Of a DNA stretch of 64,000 nt, positions 1 to 11,399 are shown in pieces. Each line of letters begins with the position of its first letter. Within the stretch, counting starts at the first letter, position 1. Source of the DNA: Diploscapter coronatus (taxonomy: Eukaryota; Nematoda; Chromadorea; Rhabditida; Rhabditidae); contig OZ038422.1 in NCBI GenBank assembly GCA_964036155.1, positions 21,785,201-21,849,200 of the forward strand. The letters are read 5' to 3'. Position numbers and translations under genes: made by a program. The notes under the pieces are model-generated. The model was not told the origin of the DNA, searched no databases, and was given only the letters and a program-made list of their open reading frames with translations.

Positions 1-1713
1 TGAAACGCATTAATCCTATATCAACGTACCAAAGTCATGATAGAGCCAATGATGACTGGGGCATATTGGCTAGGAATGCGATTTCTCTTGTCGGTAACAG
101 CGCAGATCAACCCAGACAGCATGGCAGTGCCAATTATCTAAAATTCGAATTTTGTCAAATTTCCCTTCTCGAATATTGATGCCTGATCGAGCAAGCTGCC
201 CCAAACAGACATGTGAGCAGGAGGGAAGGAAGTGAAGAGTCCGGCAGTGTCCTGAGGACCTCCGACTTGTCTGTTGCCTCCGTCAATTCTCCAGAGATCG
301 TCTGTAAATTGGAATTTCATGATATGCCTAGCAAATATCTTGAAAACCATGATGTCCAAAGTAAGTGACAGCCGCACCCAAGTAAGCACCGATTAGCTGA
401 GCAATTGTGTATGGCACTACTTTCCATGCTGAAATTGAGAATTAAATTATTTTTTTATCGTTTTGACTTTCATTTTATTGATATCGTTAAGCGTTTTGGC
501 TCTTTTTCTTGTCCGAATAGGCCCCTTTAAAAATAACTAGAAATCTTCCTTTTCTAATTTCATAGTAAATTTTTGAAGAAAAGCATTTCTCCGATAGGAC
601 TATTGGGAACATTCCTAGACACGTCCAGTGGAAAATATATTGTTAAAATAATGCAGGGATATAAGGTATACATTTTTTCTAAAAAAAAAATTAACCCCGG
701 AAAAGATTAAAACAGCGCGTATTTATTAACTAAATTGATACCCTACAATTTAGGTATCAGCAAAACAGGCATATATGCAAGTTCAACCAGGTTCAACATG
801 ATTTTTTTCGGCGAAATGGACAAGAAAAATATTTACATCTCTTATGTTCTGATCTTCACGAAGTTTTGAAATGGTAAAATCATTATGGGAGGAAAGATGT
901 TCAAATAAGAGGTGTTCGGAATTTATGTGCGTTTTTTCTCTCAAATAGTCTTCTAGGTAATTTTATTGGTGTTCTAAACGTGAAATCATGACCCTAGTCA
1001 TCTGAAACATTTTTCGGAAATTTCATTTCCCCCGAAACATATCTGGAACTGTTCATTCTCTGGAAAGAAAAGAACATTTATCATCGCGCTTGCGATAAAT
1101 TTAATTTTGGTTACAGTCCACATTTTGTTAAACTGAGAAAAATCAAAAAGTTTTGTAATTACTCTTCTATTTCTATTTATTTAGTTTAAATCGTAATTTA
1201 TCTGTCATTTCTTGGAAAAAAAGTCAATATTATAAGGTTCTCTCATAGATGAAAATATTGCAAGTGATCTGAAGAACAGAATAAGGAAAAATAAATTTAT
1301 CCAACTTTAGAATCCGAGTTAAATTGGCAACATTTAAAATCATCTTATGTAATTCTCCTTAGCTTTTTTCTGAAAAAAATGGATACCTGGGAAGTTTCCG
1401 AGCACGAATTGTGCGAGGGAGATGGCTGGATTGAGATGAGCTCCTGACACGGAATTGGCCATGAAAACAGCGAACATAAAGCCAATTCCCCATGCAATAT
1501 GGCACGAAGTGCTGTTTCCTCCTGGTGCTGCCGCAGCCTGTACGTTGGCAGAATTACCGATGAACTGAATTACAATTTGATTGTGCAATTGGAAGGGCCC
1601 TGAGAAGGACTTACAACTAAGAAGAAGGTGCCGAGGCATTCTGCCAGCAGCTCTCGGATCAAATCCTTCTTTATCCCCAATTTCTGTCGAATCTTTTCGC
1701 CTATTCGATTCAT
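1..1713 (-). CDS. Aquaporin / aquaglyceroporin, 3' end beyond window
   Basis: Membrane channel of the MIP family for water or small solutes such as glycerol. Exons in coding order: 1615-1713, 1387-1564, 348-428, 183-301, 30-137. These encode 195 residues, and the rest lies before position 1. The first NPA box is visible (GAHLNPAIS, near residue 80), preceded by the family-typical ECLGTFFLVFIGNSAN helix. The loop DGGNRQVGGPQDTAGLF and the following LLDQIIGTAML helix are aquaglyceroporin-like. The second NPA box is not in the window, so selectivity cannot be judged. The start was chosen because GATTTAG lies one base before the ATG, as expected of a trans-splice acceptor. Introns are 45-50 bp apart from one of 958 bp. 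The intron 138-182 has GC instead of GT at its 5' end, and reading through it meets a stop. Confidence 0.92.
138..182 (-). other. GC-AG intron in the aquaporin gene
   Basis: The exon ends GATCAG and the intron begins GCATCA; it ends TTTTAG after 45 bp. No GT occurs at a position that keeps the conserved LLDQ-IIGTAML junction. Reading through adds 14 residues and then a stop. GC-AG introns are a known minor class of U2-type introns. Confidence 0.8.
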
Positions 1714-2520
1714 TCTAAATCACATCTTATCATTGATATTGAATAGATCAAAAAATTAGGAAAAGTCAAAACATGTGCTGCCTAGTTCTTCGCCATTAGC
1801 ACATGATTGCATCGCATTTTCTTGTATATCATATCGAGAAAAACTGATTCAGTTAGTGATAAATGTTAAGAAATGAAAGAGCGAAAGAACTGGACATGGT
1901 AATAGGACATCGAAACCGTGAGAAAGAAGGAGGAAACGATGGAAAGAGCGGGTAAATTTGTGAGTTAAGGTCGAAAAGAGAATGGTAATGAAACGAGTTT
2001 CAAAGTAGAAAGAAAGGGAAAATAACGGGAAGGGAAGACAAGGACGCGAAGGACAGGGGGGGAATCAACAAAAATCGCGCAGAATTGTAAAATAGGGGGA
2101 ATGACAGAGTCGAGGAATTGGGAATTGTAGATGAGAATGAAAATGCGGCATGGAGAATGGGGGAGAAAGGATGGGCAGATAGGAATGTGTAACGGCAAAA
2201 TAGGCGATCGGCAATGCACAACAGAGGTCGACTGTCGGTGAGTGGAATAGTAGAAGGGAGGGGGGAGTCGAAAGACAGAAAGGCTGCAGAGACGCCCCCA
2301 ATTCGGGTGAATTCGAGAACGATCAGGTCAATTAGCGCGAAGTTGCAGTTTATTCAATGAAGATCAGCTTTCATACGATTGAAAGTTGATTTTATATAGC
2401 AAACCAGCATTATTAAATTCCTGCTGATTCGAACCTTTTCACCGTCGACTTAACTTCGTGCACTTCACAATTTATGATTGAAGTTTAATTTTCGAGACAT
2501 ACTGGGTGTATAAACTGATG
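1714..2520. other. Upstream region of aquaporin, no gene seen
   Basis: This stretch lies upstream of the aquaporin start. From about 1870 to 2300 the plus strand is strongly purine-rich (G and A), so long open frames on the minus strand there are composition artefacts rich in Ser, Pro, Phe and Leu. I see no exon pattern. Any aquaporin promoter would be here. Confidence 0.6.
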
Positions 2521-2708
2521 TCTTCAACAGAATACCCCCTTTATTTTGGGTATTCTTCATCAAAAATGATGAGATTTTCGGTATTAGATAGCCAGATATC
2601 TAGCATTTTGCTCGGTATCTCTTTTAATCATAACCTCATCCCAGTCTTCGTACAGCCATCTCCTTCCTGAAATGACAATCTTACTCTCTTAGTATTTTTC
2701 TAAAGTGT

Positions 2709-2868
2709 GTCTGTCTGTTTGTCTGTGCACGCTTAATGCTCAGAAGCTAAGCAAAATCAACCTCACAAACCATATATGGATAGAAAGATAATTTCGTCTA
2801 GATGTGCAACGTAAGAAAAAAAACCCGGTGAAATTTGGTTCGAAAATGAGTACCTTTACCCAAAAATG
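2709..2868 (+). repeat. Internal direct repeat, copy 1 of 2
   Basis: Starts with CTGTCTGTTTGTC and GTGCACSCTTA, then after a gap GATGTGCAACGTAA, and ends with a block containing GGTWCKAAAATG and TACYTTTACYCAAAA. The same blocks recur in the same order and spacing at 3326-3478. Confidence 0.6.
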
Positions 2869-3325
2869 TGGTTTCCCCTAGCCAATGAAAGGGATGATGT
2901 AAGCGGTGTTCAGGTTCTGCTTTCCTTAAAATTATGCGAAATTATTTTTGCAAAACTATAATACCTCAAAAGTTACTTTTCCTTCCAAAATTCTAATTTT
3001 TCTCCAAATATTCAAATATTTTGTAAAGACTACACCTTCTGCGGATATTCAAATCTTTCATCAGAAATGTAAAATTTGTAAATAAATTGTGGGGTAAATT
3101 TGGTATGAAATCAGCCACAATCTGTGTTGAATTTTAGAAACAAAATTTATTTAGAATAGAAAGTTTTGATCTGAGTTGGAGTTGTTTCAAAAACATCAAA
3201 AATCGGAGTTGAAATCATTTCAGAAAGAAAAAGTCTAGAGTCGAACTCAATTTTAGAAAATCACTAAAGATCTGTGCTGAGACTACTTTGGAAAAAAATC
3301 ATTTATTTTACTTTTTAATATTCTT

Positions 3326-3478
3326 GCTGTCTGTTTGTCCGTGCACCCTTAGTTCTAGAGTACAAAGCATCATAGACCCAAAATGTTATACATGCTTGGA
3401 AGGTCTTTTCGTTCTGATGTGCAACGTAAAAAACCTGATCAGTTTTGGTCCAAAAAATGGGTACTTTTACTCAAAAGT
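3326..3478 (+). repeat. Internal direct repeat, copy 2 of 2
   Basis: Diverged copy of 2709-2868 in direct orientation within the same 1.4-kb element. An open frame of about 100 codons overlaps it (3288-3608), but it is repeat-derived and turns into purine-rich low complexity, so I do not call it a gene. Confidence 0.6.
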
Positions 3479-3950
3479 CATTCTTTGCTTAAACGAAGGT
3501 GTGAAAAAGAGGGGAGGAAGGGAGAAAGAATGGAGAGAGAGACGCGAAGAGGAACAGCGCGACACGTGGAGAGGATTTAGAAAAGGTATAGAGAGAAAAA
3601 GGGTATGACGGCATGGTCGAGCAAATAGAATGGTGGTTCGTTCATAACTTGTAGCGGGTGTTCATAGCTGAATTGAGTACGATAATGCGATCAAGCCCAA
3701 AAGTTTTCGCAAAAGCTTTCAGAGTGGAAATTTTTGGTACTACTTTCATTCGATTCCATTGCTTTTGTAATGTTTGATTTTTAAGCTTAGCATTGCAATT
3801 TTCGAAAACAGGTGGTTGCCCGAAGACTGGAATAGGGCTATATAACTGAAAAAGAGATACCTAGCAAAATGCTAGATACCTTGCCACCTAATCAAGAAAC
3901 CTATATTTTTATGAAGAGTATCCAGAATAGAGGGATTCTTTTGATGACGG

Positions 3951-5599
3951 AGTTGTTGGACACATATAATTAGGCATAAAATAAAGTTGAAATAAAACTT
4001 CCCCTACTCGCAAACTCGCAAAGTACTGCAGATGATGAATTTGACAGTTGGTTCCAGAAATTAACGATAGTTTAAACGCGAAACGTGGGTGGAATAATAT
4101 GATATCGAAGAGGTGTTGGATTTATCCAGAAAGTGCGACTGAAACAACGATGCAAACTGGCAGTGCAGTGAATCTGACAGTCGAAATGATGCAACGCGAA
4201 ACCGTGAGACAAGAAATCACTCGATTCCGCTCTCCTCTGCCAGAATCATTTGCATAATTCCCCTCTTTTCTCTAACATTTTTCCTTTCTCACTTTGAATT
4301 TTTCTCCAACTTTCCTACAATGATCGCGGAAAGGTATAATTGAAAACACATACATAAAATAATGAAATATTCGCGACACAACATAAGGAAACGAAAAACA
4401 ACATAAGTAACTAAGTTCTTTTTTCGGTTATATCGTTTGATCAAATTTTAATCATTTTAAAATTTTAAATTGAATCTAAATATTTTTCCTTTATTTTCAA
4501 ATTAATTCGAAATTTACGTTGAAATTATTCTTCAATGTCACCATTTCCTTTTCCAATTGAACGTGTTTGATGAAGATCAAATCTAAACTACATATTCTTC
4601 TCCGAATTGAAAGAAGACACGCATGTCTATAAATACCACAAAGTATGACAGAAGCATGATTTTTTTTATTTTTCTAAAATATAAAATTCAAATATTGCCT
4701 TGTTTTGAGAAAATTCCCCAGTCCATGCAAAATGTGCATTGGTGATTGAAAAATGAGGATTTTTATGCTCTTTTCGAAACTTGTTTAGTAATTTTTCGCA
4801 TTTGTCATGATCTCTTTATAATGAGAAATTCATAACATTGTTTTCTTATAAAAATTCTTTATAAAAAAACTGCTCAGAAAGAGCGATATTTTCCATTTAC
4901 AGAATCTTCTCCATAACAAGACGATAATAGAATCTTTATTTATTCTGCAATATATACAATCTGATTCTAAATATGTGTCAATACATGCTATTCATCTATG
5001 AGTTTGATTAGGTGAATGAGAAGCTTTCACTGATATTCTGCAGAGAAGAGTTGTTTTCCCATGAAACATTAGAATTCGCGTCTGAAGGCATCATGAATCT
5101 GGGAGCATTCTGAAAGATTGATATTCATATTATATGTTCATAATTCAAAGAAATATATTAATTGTAATCGTACAGCCATTAGTCTGTTTATGTTAATGAG
5201 AATTTCCATTCTAGTGACGAAGCAACTTTTCATAACTATTTTGTGCATTATTCATCTAACTCCTGTATTTTGGAAGTGTGCATTTTTGCTTGAAATCCTG
5301 TGATTGCGTCATAACGGCAGTGTTGTAAACTAACGATAAAATAGCGAAGACACGGTCAGGTTAACAACCTTGAAAACTTTAATGGCACTGTTTTTCGCTT
5401 CTTTATGCATTAGTTGTCATGGCACAATTAAGAATTGTTTAGCATTATGCGCCAGTAGTGGCTAACTAAACCAAAAAAATTACGTAATGACGAAATTATA
5501 AAATTTAACTTTTTTTTTTAAATAATTATCTCTATCCTCAATCTCTCCCTTATTCTTAACTATGAAATATGTTATACGATCATTCTGTCATTTCGAAAC
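3951..5599. other. Intergenic, no gene seen
   Basis: AT-rich sequence between the 1.4-kb element and the 3' end of the Cys-rich gene. One open frame (4048-4257, 69 codons) has no splice partners or recognisable motif. A block near 4703-4745 recurs at 44133-44182. The 3' untranslated part of the Cys-rich gene probably occupies the last part. Confidence 0.5.
4703..4745 (+). repeat. Dispersed repeat, copy 1
   Basis: Contains AAAATGTGCATTGGTG preceded by TTTTGAGAAAATTCC and CAGTCCATGC. A diverged copy in the same orientation lies at 44133-44182 in an intron of the TMCC gene. Confidence 0.55.
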
Positions 5600-7412
5600 C
5601 TAGCTAACCATTGGGAATGAAGGAGTGGCTGAATTGTCTGGGCAGGAACAACGACATTGACCATCGATGATTTGACCTGAAAAGACTTGTTTCTTTGAAT
5701 TCCGAAAATAGAAAGCAATGAATCATTTAGAACCAGTTGAAGTATTGTTTGAAGCAGGCAAAGACTGCTGCGTGGGCAGAACGTGAATGTGTGTAACTGG
5801 CTGGGGTTGAGGCTGGGGTTGATCTCCTGAAAATACGTGTGTGAATCTCCATTTATCTTTAGCTCTTCTTCTCTCACGATTTCAAAAGTTCTCCTGAATA
5901 ATGCAACTATCACAAGGTAAATTGAACAGATAGCATCTTCATCTCTACCATTTTCAAATAAATAAACTAAATAGTTAGGGGAAGCCCTGCACGAGAAATA
6001 GAATTTCCGATGATCCAAAAAATTGCACAATATTTAAGTCATGGTTACTTTGCAATCCAATCGATGATCCAATTGCATCATTCGTCCTCTTCTCTTTCTG
6101 CACGCAGCCGATCATCGCCATTTGCACAGCCTCTTCCAATTCGGCTTTTGCCTGGCAGATGCAGGAGCGTAGTCGTGAGTGATCGCGATTTTTGCAAACG
6201 GACGTCGAGCGGAGGCTGTAAGTGTAGAAGAAGGAAAATAATATTATTCGAAAAGAATAAAGCAGGACTTCCTGAGACAGGTGCGAAGAGAGAAATCCCT
6301 GGAATAAATGAGCTGCAAGTAGTCGGGATTACGGTCCAAAGTGTCGCGATAGCAGAGCAGTTCTGACTCCTGCAGCAAGCATGAACTGCTGTTGCTGATT
6401 GGTCTATCACATGGAGAATTTTTCAAAATAGTTTATTCATCATATCAACTTACATCTGTGTATGAATGTTTCCGCTGCCAAATAGATGACTTTTGAAATT
6501 CTAAACAAAATTCTCATTTTTTTCTAGAACAATAAACGAACTAACATCAACATGACAAATTGCGAGAGCATCGAGAGAAGGTCGAGGTGAATTGAGTTCT
6601 GGCAAAGACCAGAGACGAGACGACAATTCGGAAGTGTAGATCGTTCGAAGATACAGAGCATCGTCTGATGGACAAATGCAAGAATTGCGATCAGAATGAC
6701 GTACCGTCCACAAGAAGAGGAGCGAAGAAAGAGCGCTCTGATGCAAAGGGAGAACGAAGAAAGCAGGAATCCAGAGATGAGCGGAAATGAACGAAGACGT
6801 CGGAGAAGGGACGCAGTGATTCTGAAATTTTAAATCTTGATGAAATTGCTGAGTTAGAAAACCATCAATAGACGCTGTAGGAATTGCATTGGAAGCTCTC
6901 AGGGTCGAGAAGAAACAGTTGTCGAAAGCGGTTCTCTCAGTTCGACATCTAGAGTTGATTTTAACTTCAGAAGTTCAATTATTATTTTAGATCGTCTGTT
7001 CGATACAATGCATAGACTTTATAATGAATCATTTGTATAATTTCAACTAGGAGCAAGATAGAAAATTAAATTAAGTTTCAAATTCGACTTTCAAAATTCG
7101 ATTTCGTTACATATCTGGCCTGAAAATAAAGACCGTCTTGTCTTACTCAGTTCTTGAAATGCAAAGTGAGAATGCAGCAGTCTGTAATTCGGCTATCTGC
7201 TGTTCTATCTGAATGCCTAATTTTAGAAGCTTCACTCATTTTGTCATCAACCTGCGCAACCGGCTGCCAACATGATTGAAGTTGTTCTGCACAGTAAAAT
7301 TGAGACAGGACTGGCTAAAATGAACGATCAAATCAGCCATGAATATTGAGATCACCTGGATAAAAACTGATAAATGGAGAACAAGGATGAAAATGAGGAC
7401 AGAAGTGAGCAT
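5600..7412 (-). CDS. Secreted Cys-rich protein of unknown family
   Basis: Function not recognised. Ten exons in coding order: 7356-7412, 7252-7314, 7147-7192, 6705-6821, 6546-6664, 6454-6500, 6269-6403, 6049-6215, 5734-5826, 5600-5676. All ten join in phase to give 306 residues. Residues 1-19 form a clear signal peptide (MLTSVLIFILVLHLSVFIQ). The mature chain has 14 cysteines, including CxC pairs in RLRSCIC and in the C-terminal QCRCSCPD. A short PQPQPQPQP linker precedes a His/Ser/Asn-rich stretch. No transmembrane segment is seen besides the signal peptide, so secretion is inferred. A splice-acceptor-like TTTCCATAG lies two bases before the ATG. The gene is divergent from the DHHC gene with 316 bp between starts. 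Even Cys count and compact exons suggest a disulfide-bonded extracellular protein. The exact exon 2/3 junction was chosen to keep phase. Confidence 0.75.
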
Positions 7413-7728
7413 GGCTATGGAAATGAAACGAAGTTGTGTAGATGGATAGGCGGACAGGGGGAGAGGAATGGAATTGAAAGCAGAGAAAGCTGCCTGGCGG
7501 TTGGTTGGATGTCTATGAGATGAATGTCTGTTGCTGATTTGTTTGAATAGTCGCACTTCCCCCTTGGCCCGGCCTTCACTCGTCCACCCACTTTCTTCAT
7601 GCAATCCACACTTGTTTCTGCACACACGTTTCCAAATGAGAATTGGAGACTTGTGAAATAGACAAATTAGCATACACGTTATTGAAATATCGCATGAAGC
7701 AAAAGGCGACGGCATTAATGCGAGAGGC
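7413..7728. promoter_or_regulatory. Putative bidirectional promoter between divergent genes
   Basis: The two start codons, 7412 on minus and 7729 on plus, are 316 bp apart with no other gene between them. No TATA box or named element is claimed. Overlapping minus-strand open frames here (up to 7745) are not needed by either gene model. Confidence 0.5.
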
Positions 7729-10700
7729 ATGTCCTGGTACAGCACTATCTATCAGAAAGTGAGGCAACTGCGCAAAGACCGACCCCATTTCGACATCTTC
7801 TTCGTCACCTTCCTCAATCTGCTCGTCATCTGCCAGTTAATTCTACTCTTCATCAGGCAATTATCGTCGATCAGCAAACACGATATAAAAATTTGTAAAA
7901 TAGTCACTATGAGCGAAATAGCATATGGAAGAAATTCTCTTTCTAATACTATTTTTTTCAAAGATGGTTACTTTTTCGATGGTCCGTGGCCATTTTATTG
8001 TTGATTGGAGAGAAAGTCGATATTCATTCCGCAATTAGAAATCGCGTTTGAAGCGAAATAATGAATCGCGTAGAAGAGAAACGAATAACGTAGTTTTAAA
8101 TATCGATGTTCTCTCCAATCAATGATACAAATTGCCCGTGTTATGAAGCTCGTGAGGTTGGCAAGATTATTGAATTTCAAAATATGAGTTTTCGACTGCT
8201 AAAAGTGCTAAATATCAGGACGATGTGTGACTTTTAGAAGATAAATCATCATTAGGCATCACGAATTTCGATATAAGATTTACGAAGATGCAAAGCCCAG
8301 TAGAATACATCCCTGGCATTAACGGAATAGCGTAACGTAAAATGACAAAATACTTGCTTTTCATCCACAATTATCTCAATTTCTATTGCGCTCCGTCACT
8401 TTTGTGTTACGGCATTCCGTCGTAAGGTTACTTACGGGTTACCTGATTTTTCCATTCCTCCCTAGAATTCAACAACAATGATCTCTTTCAGTATCTACAT
8501 CTATGTCTGCATCATTGTCGGTCACTATGTGCAGTATTCCATTCAAGTAATCATTGGTCATTCATTCAAAGTAAATCTCTTGGTTTCCACTCAGGCAGCC
8601 ATCTATTTGTGCGTGTATTTCACTCTGGCTCTGTTGTCAGTTTGGAGTCTGGCGGTCACGCGAATTGTCGACGTTGCGAGGGTTCCTCACGATTACAAGG
8701 TTGTTCTTTAAACTATTATCATGACAATATACAATTAAATATTGGAATAATAGGAATGACGAGATTTTTTCCCAAAGATATTGTCACAATTTACCTTGAC
8801 AATGAGATATCGTATTTTCATGAACGCAACATAAAATAATTCCATGTCTATTTATTATATCCATACAGTATAGTAGATTTACTATAAAAAGCAATAAATT
8901 GATCATTGGTTTACAATTCACTTTTGATCATTTCGTCCTTCTAATACTTTTCGCTTTTACTATAATAAAAAGTGAGTAACGAATTGGACAAGACAGGATA
9001 TACGAAGTGAATGGCAATATTTGCATAGTGAAAGTTTGATCCTTTCTTTTTTCCGGTTGCAGATTTTATTAGCTGCAGAAAATTTCGTAATCTTTGGAAG
9101 TTCCTTGTTGGAGTGAAAACAATCTGACCTTCATCGTGGTATGTTTTAAGGTTGATGAAGAAACAGACGCCGCCCTTCGAGCCTGCACTCCGATTGAAAA
9201 TGGACGGGTAATTCTCGAGAAATCCACGAGGGAACAGGTAGAATTCATCTTGAAACGCATGAATATGAATCGAATTCACAAAATTTCAAGAATAAAAGCT
9301 CATCTTTGCGAGGAAATCATCATAGAAATATCAAAAAATAATTTTCGAAGTTCTAAATTTTCAGATCGAGCAACAAATCAAAATCCTTGAGCGATTCTGC
9401 AACGCGATGGGCATCGTCGTGGCCGAGTGCGACCACGTCGGAAGGATAAGGTTAGTCGAAAATAAGGCGTAGAGACGTAGGTTTAAAAAGACCGTAGGGA
9501 TTTATTGGGACAACGATCTTTTTACAGTACTGTTACTCTACAATCTTCTAAAACCTACGGCTTATTTAAAAATCGAAAATAGTTGAAGCAAAAGCTGATC
9601 TTCATCGCCATATTCATTGATTTTCTATCAGATGATGACATATCTGATTCTGAGCGATTATAATAGTCGTTTTTGCAGATATTGCTACGAATGCAAACAC
9701 GTGAAGCCGGACCGTTGTCGGCACTGCTCGTCCTGTGGCAGATGCGTCATCAAATTCGACCATCATTGTGAGCATACTTTCGATCATTCAGTTATTGGTT
9801 TTCAAAAAATTTTTTAAAAACGCATGAAATGTCAGACGATTTTTCCATTGCTTGTCTGATGAAATTTTTGATAAAATTCATTACGATTAAAACTGCTATT
9901 TGATGGACTGACGGTCCCTTTCTTTTTTCATACTATTCCAACCTACTCTAGCCTATTTTTCCAACTTCTCAACTTTTAACTATAGACTCCATCAGTTGGT
10001 CATTTAGTTACTATCCATTGACATGTTTATGAGCTGTTTGACATCCAGCATCTATCAATTCGAAAAAGTGACAATATTTAGGCCCATGGATCAATCGATG
10101 CGTTTCCCAGGTTCGCTCTTACAATCCCAAATATTTTCCCTTTCATTCTTAGTCTTTCAGTCCAACTACAAATATTTCCTGCTCTATATCTTCTACAGCA
10201 CTATTACAGTCATTTGGTAGGGAAATCTATACGCGAAGATCATCTTCCATCTCTACTTTTGCAGGTTCCTTTTGACATCTTTCGAGGGAGTGGTCCGTTA
10301 TTTCACCAACCAGGAATGGGATAAGGAGGCAGGCAAATTTGCAGCCATCATTCTCGTCGGAATCCCCTTCGCAATTTTCGGGTTTTCAGTTTCTGATTTT
10401 CAATGTTCAATTTGCAATTTGCAGTTATTATCCTCTCGGCGAGTTGCTCAGGTTTCACTGGGAACTAGTCGAGCTGAACGAAACAACCTGCGAGCAGGCA
10501 AAACCTGCTATTCTCAGGTGATAAAACTTTTAAAAGAATTTGACAGCATTTTAGTTATAAAATTTTAGATAATTTCGGTAAAAACTAGGCGAAATAATTG
10601 TTGATACAACAAAGATTTTCTGGATAGTAAATGACCGAATGACTGCAGATTCGACAATATGGCTGATTACAACATGGGCAGGGCTGCCAATTTGAAGAAG

Positions 10701-11035
10701 ATCTTCGGCTGGGGACTATGGTTTGTGCCACTCCCGACTGACACGGAGGATGGAATGCATTATGAAATACGGTAGTTGAAAAAAAAGAAACTTGAAATGC
10801 AACTTGGGAATAACAAATCACGCGAAATAATACTGTGAGAGGAACTTTTCAATGCCATTTGCCGCCCAAAATTATTTTTTGTGATTGCGATTTCAAAATA
10901 TTTTATGAGAAGAAAATAGGAACAATCGCTTGCAGATATGTGGATCCGAACAATGTGAATCGCTTCAGACGAGTGGAAGTAGACAACGAAGATGCAGTAG
11001 AGACAGACAGAGAGATGACGCAACGGAGCGATTAG
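7729..11035 (+). CDS. DHHC palmitoyltransferase (ZDHHC2/15/20-like)
   Basis: Membrane S-acyltransferase that attaches palmitate to cysteines of target proteins. Exons: 7729-7835, 8492-8546, 8595-8699, 9151-9237, 9365-9450, 9679-9767, 10082-10110, 10161-10216, 10265-10381, 10425-10517, 10649-10771, 10936-11035; total 348 residues. The Cys-rich zinc domain begins [19 protein letters not shown] at residue 148. The catalytic DHHC is residues 174-177, followed by PWINRC and SNYKYF, as in the ZDHHC2/15/20 group. Four hydrophobic segments are visible, two before and two after the DHHC domain. The codon of the catalytic Cys is split by an intron (T|GC), and the next exon has only 29 nt. For exon 1 I chose the GT donor at 7836; a GC donor at 7857 is also in phase but makes the first helix too long. 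AATAAA lies at 11105. Confidence 0.93.
8319..8424. repeat. Short inverted-repeat element (MITE-like), family A copy 1
   Basis: Ends are inverted: ACGGAATAGCGTAACG at 8321-8336 pairs with the reverse complement of GTGTTACGGCATTCCGT at 8404-8420. It lies in intron 1 of the DHHC gene. The right half (TTTCTATTGCG and GTTACGGCATTCCGTC) matches a second copy at 34140-34286. Confidence 0.6.
9461..9566. repeat. Short imperfect inverted repeat in DHHC intron
   Basis: AATAAGGCGTAG with a following CGTAGGTTT at 9461-9484 pairs with AAACCTACGGCTTATT at 9551-9566. It may be a decayed MITE. No second copy was found in the window. Confidence 0.4.
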
Positions 11036-11399
11036 GCAACCAAGTATGGCAACTTAATTGACCTGCCTTAGATCTTAGCGCAATTTGTTAAGGGCCATTC
11101 CACGAATAAACAGAACTACTGTCAAAGGAGGTCCGGACAACTGCAAAAGTGTTCCGGATCCTTTTTTATGAACGGTCACCCCATCTTATCTTTCATACTT
11201 GTCTTCCTACAATCATTTTTCTAAACAAACCTCTTAAACTACAATCATTTCTTCTATTTCCTATCCTAAGATCGATTTTTCAACGTCTCGATTGGATATC
11301 TTCGAGAGTTGTCTGTATCATGTGCATTGAAATTAAATTATTATTTCACATTTTATTGAATAAAACTTCCATATGAAGTGAGATTATTATAATAAAGCT
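11036..11399. other. Convergent 3' region between DHHC and kelch genes
   Basis: Holds 3' untranslated sequence of two converging genes. AATAAA occurs on the plus strand at 11105-11110. On the minus strand an AATAAA overlaps the kelch stop codon itself (TTTATT at 11399-11404). No gene seen. Confidence 0.6.

Larger units (their letters stand above)
2521..3950. mobile_element. 1.4-kb element with ~140-bp terminal inverted repeats, no transposase seen
   Basis: The left end (about 2521-2660) and the right end (about 3811-3950) are diverged inverted copies of each other. The best block is TATCTAGCATTTTGC at 2597-2611, found in reverse complement at 3860-3874, flanked by matching GGTATCTCTTTT and CCAGTCTTCG blocks in the same order. 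The interior holds two further direct repeats (see separate entry). No reading frame inside resembles a transposase, so a non-autonomous DNA transposon or an old foldback element is the likely reading. Target-site duplication was not resolved because the outer borders are fuzzy. Confidence 0.6.

Noticed and set aside
321..347. A 26-bp GC-AG intron in aquaporin
   Set aside because: A normal GT-AG intron of 46 bp (302-347) gives the correct frame and family-like junction.
1965..2301. Overlapping minus-strand open frames rich in Ser, Pro, Phe and Leu
   Set aside because: They mirror a purine-rich plus strand; no splice partners, no conserved motif.
3288..3608. 106-codon plus-strand frame starting with a hydrophobic segment
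   Set aside because: Overlaps a diverged direct repeat and then purine-rich low complexity inside a transposon-like element.
4048..4257. 69-codon plus-strand frame
   Set aside because: No motif, no signal peptide, no adjoining exons; consistent with chance.
7729..7856. GC donor at 7857 for the first DHHC exon
   Set aside because: In phase, but it yields a hydrophobic run of about 30 residues. The GT donor at 7836 keeps phase and gives a helix of normal length.
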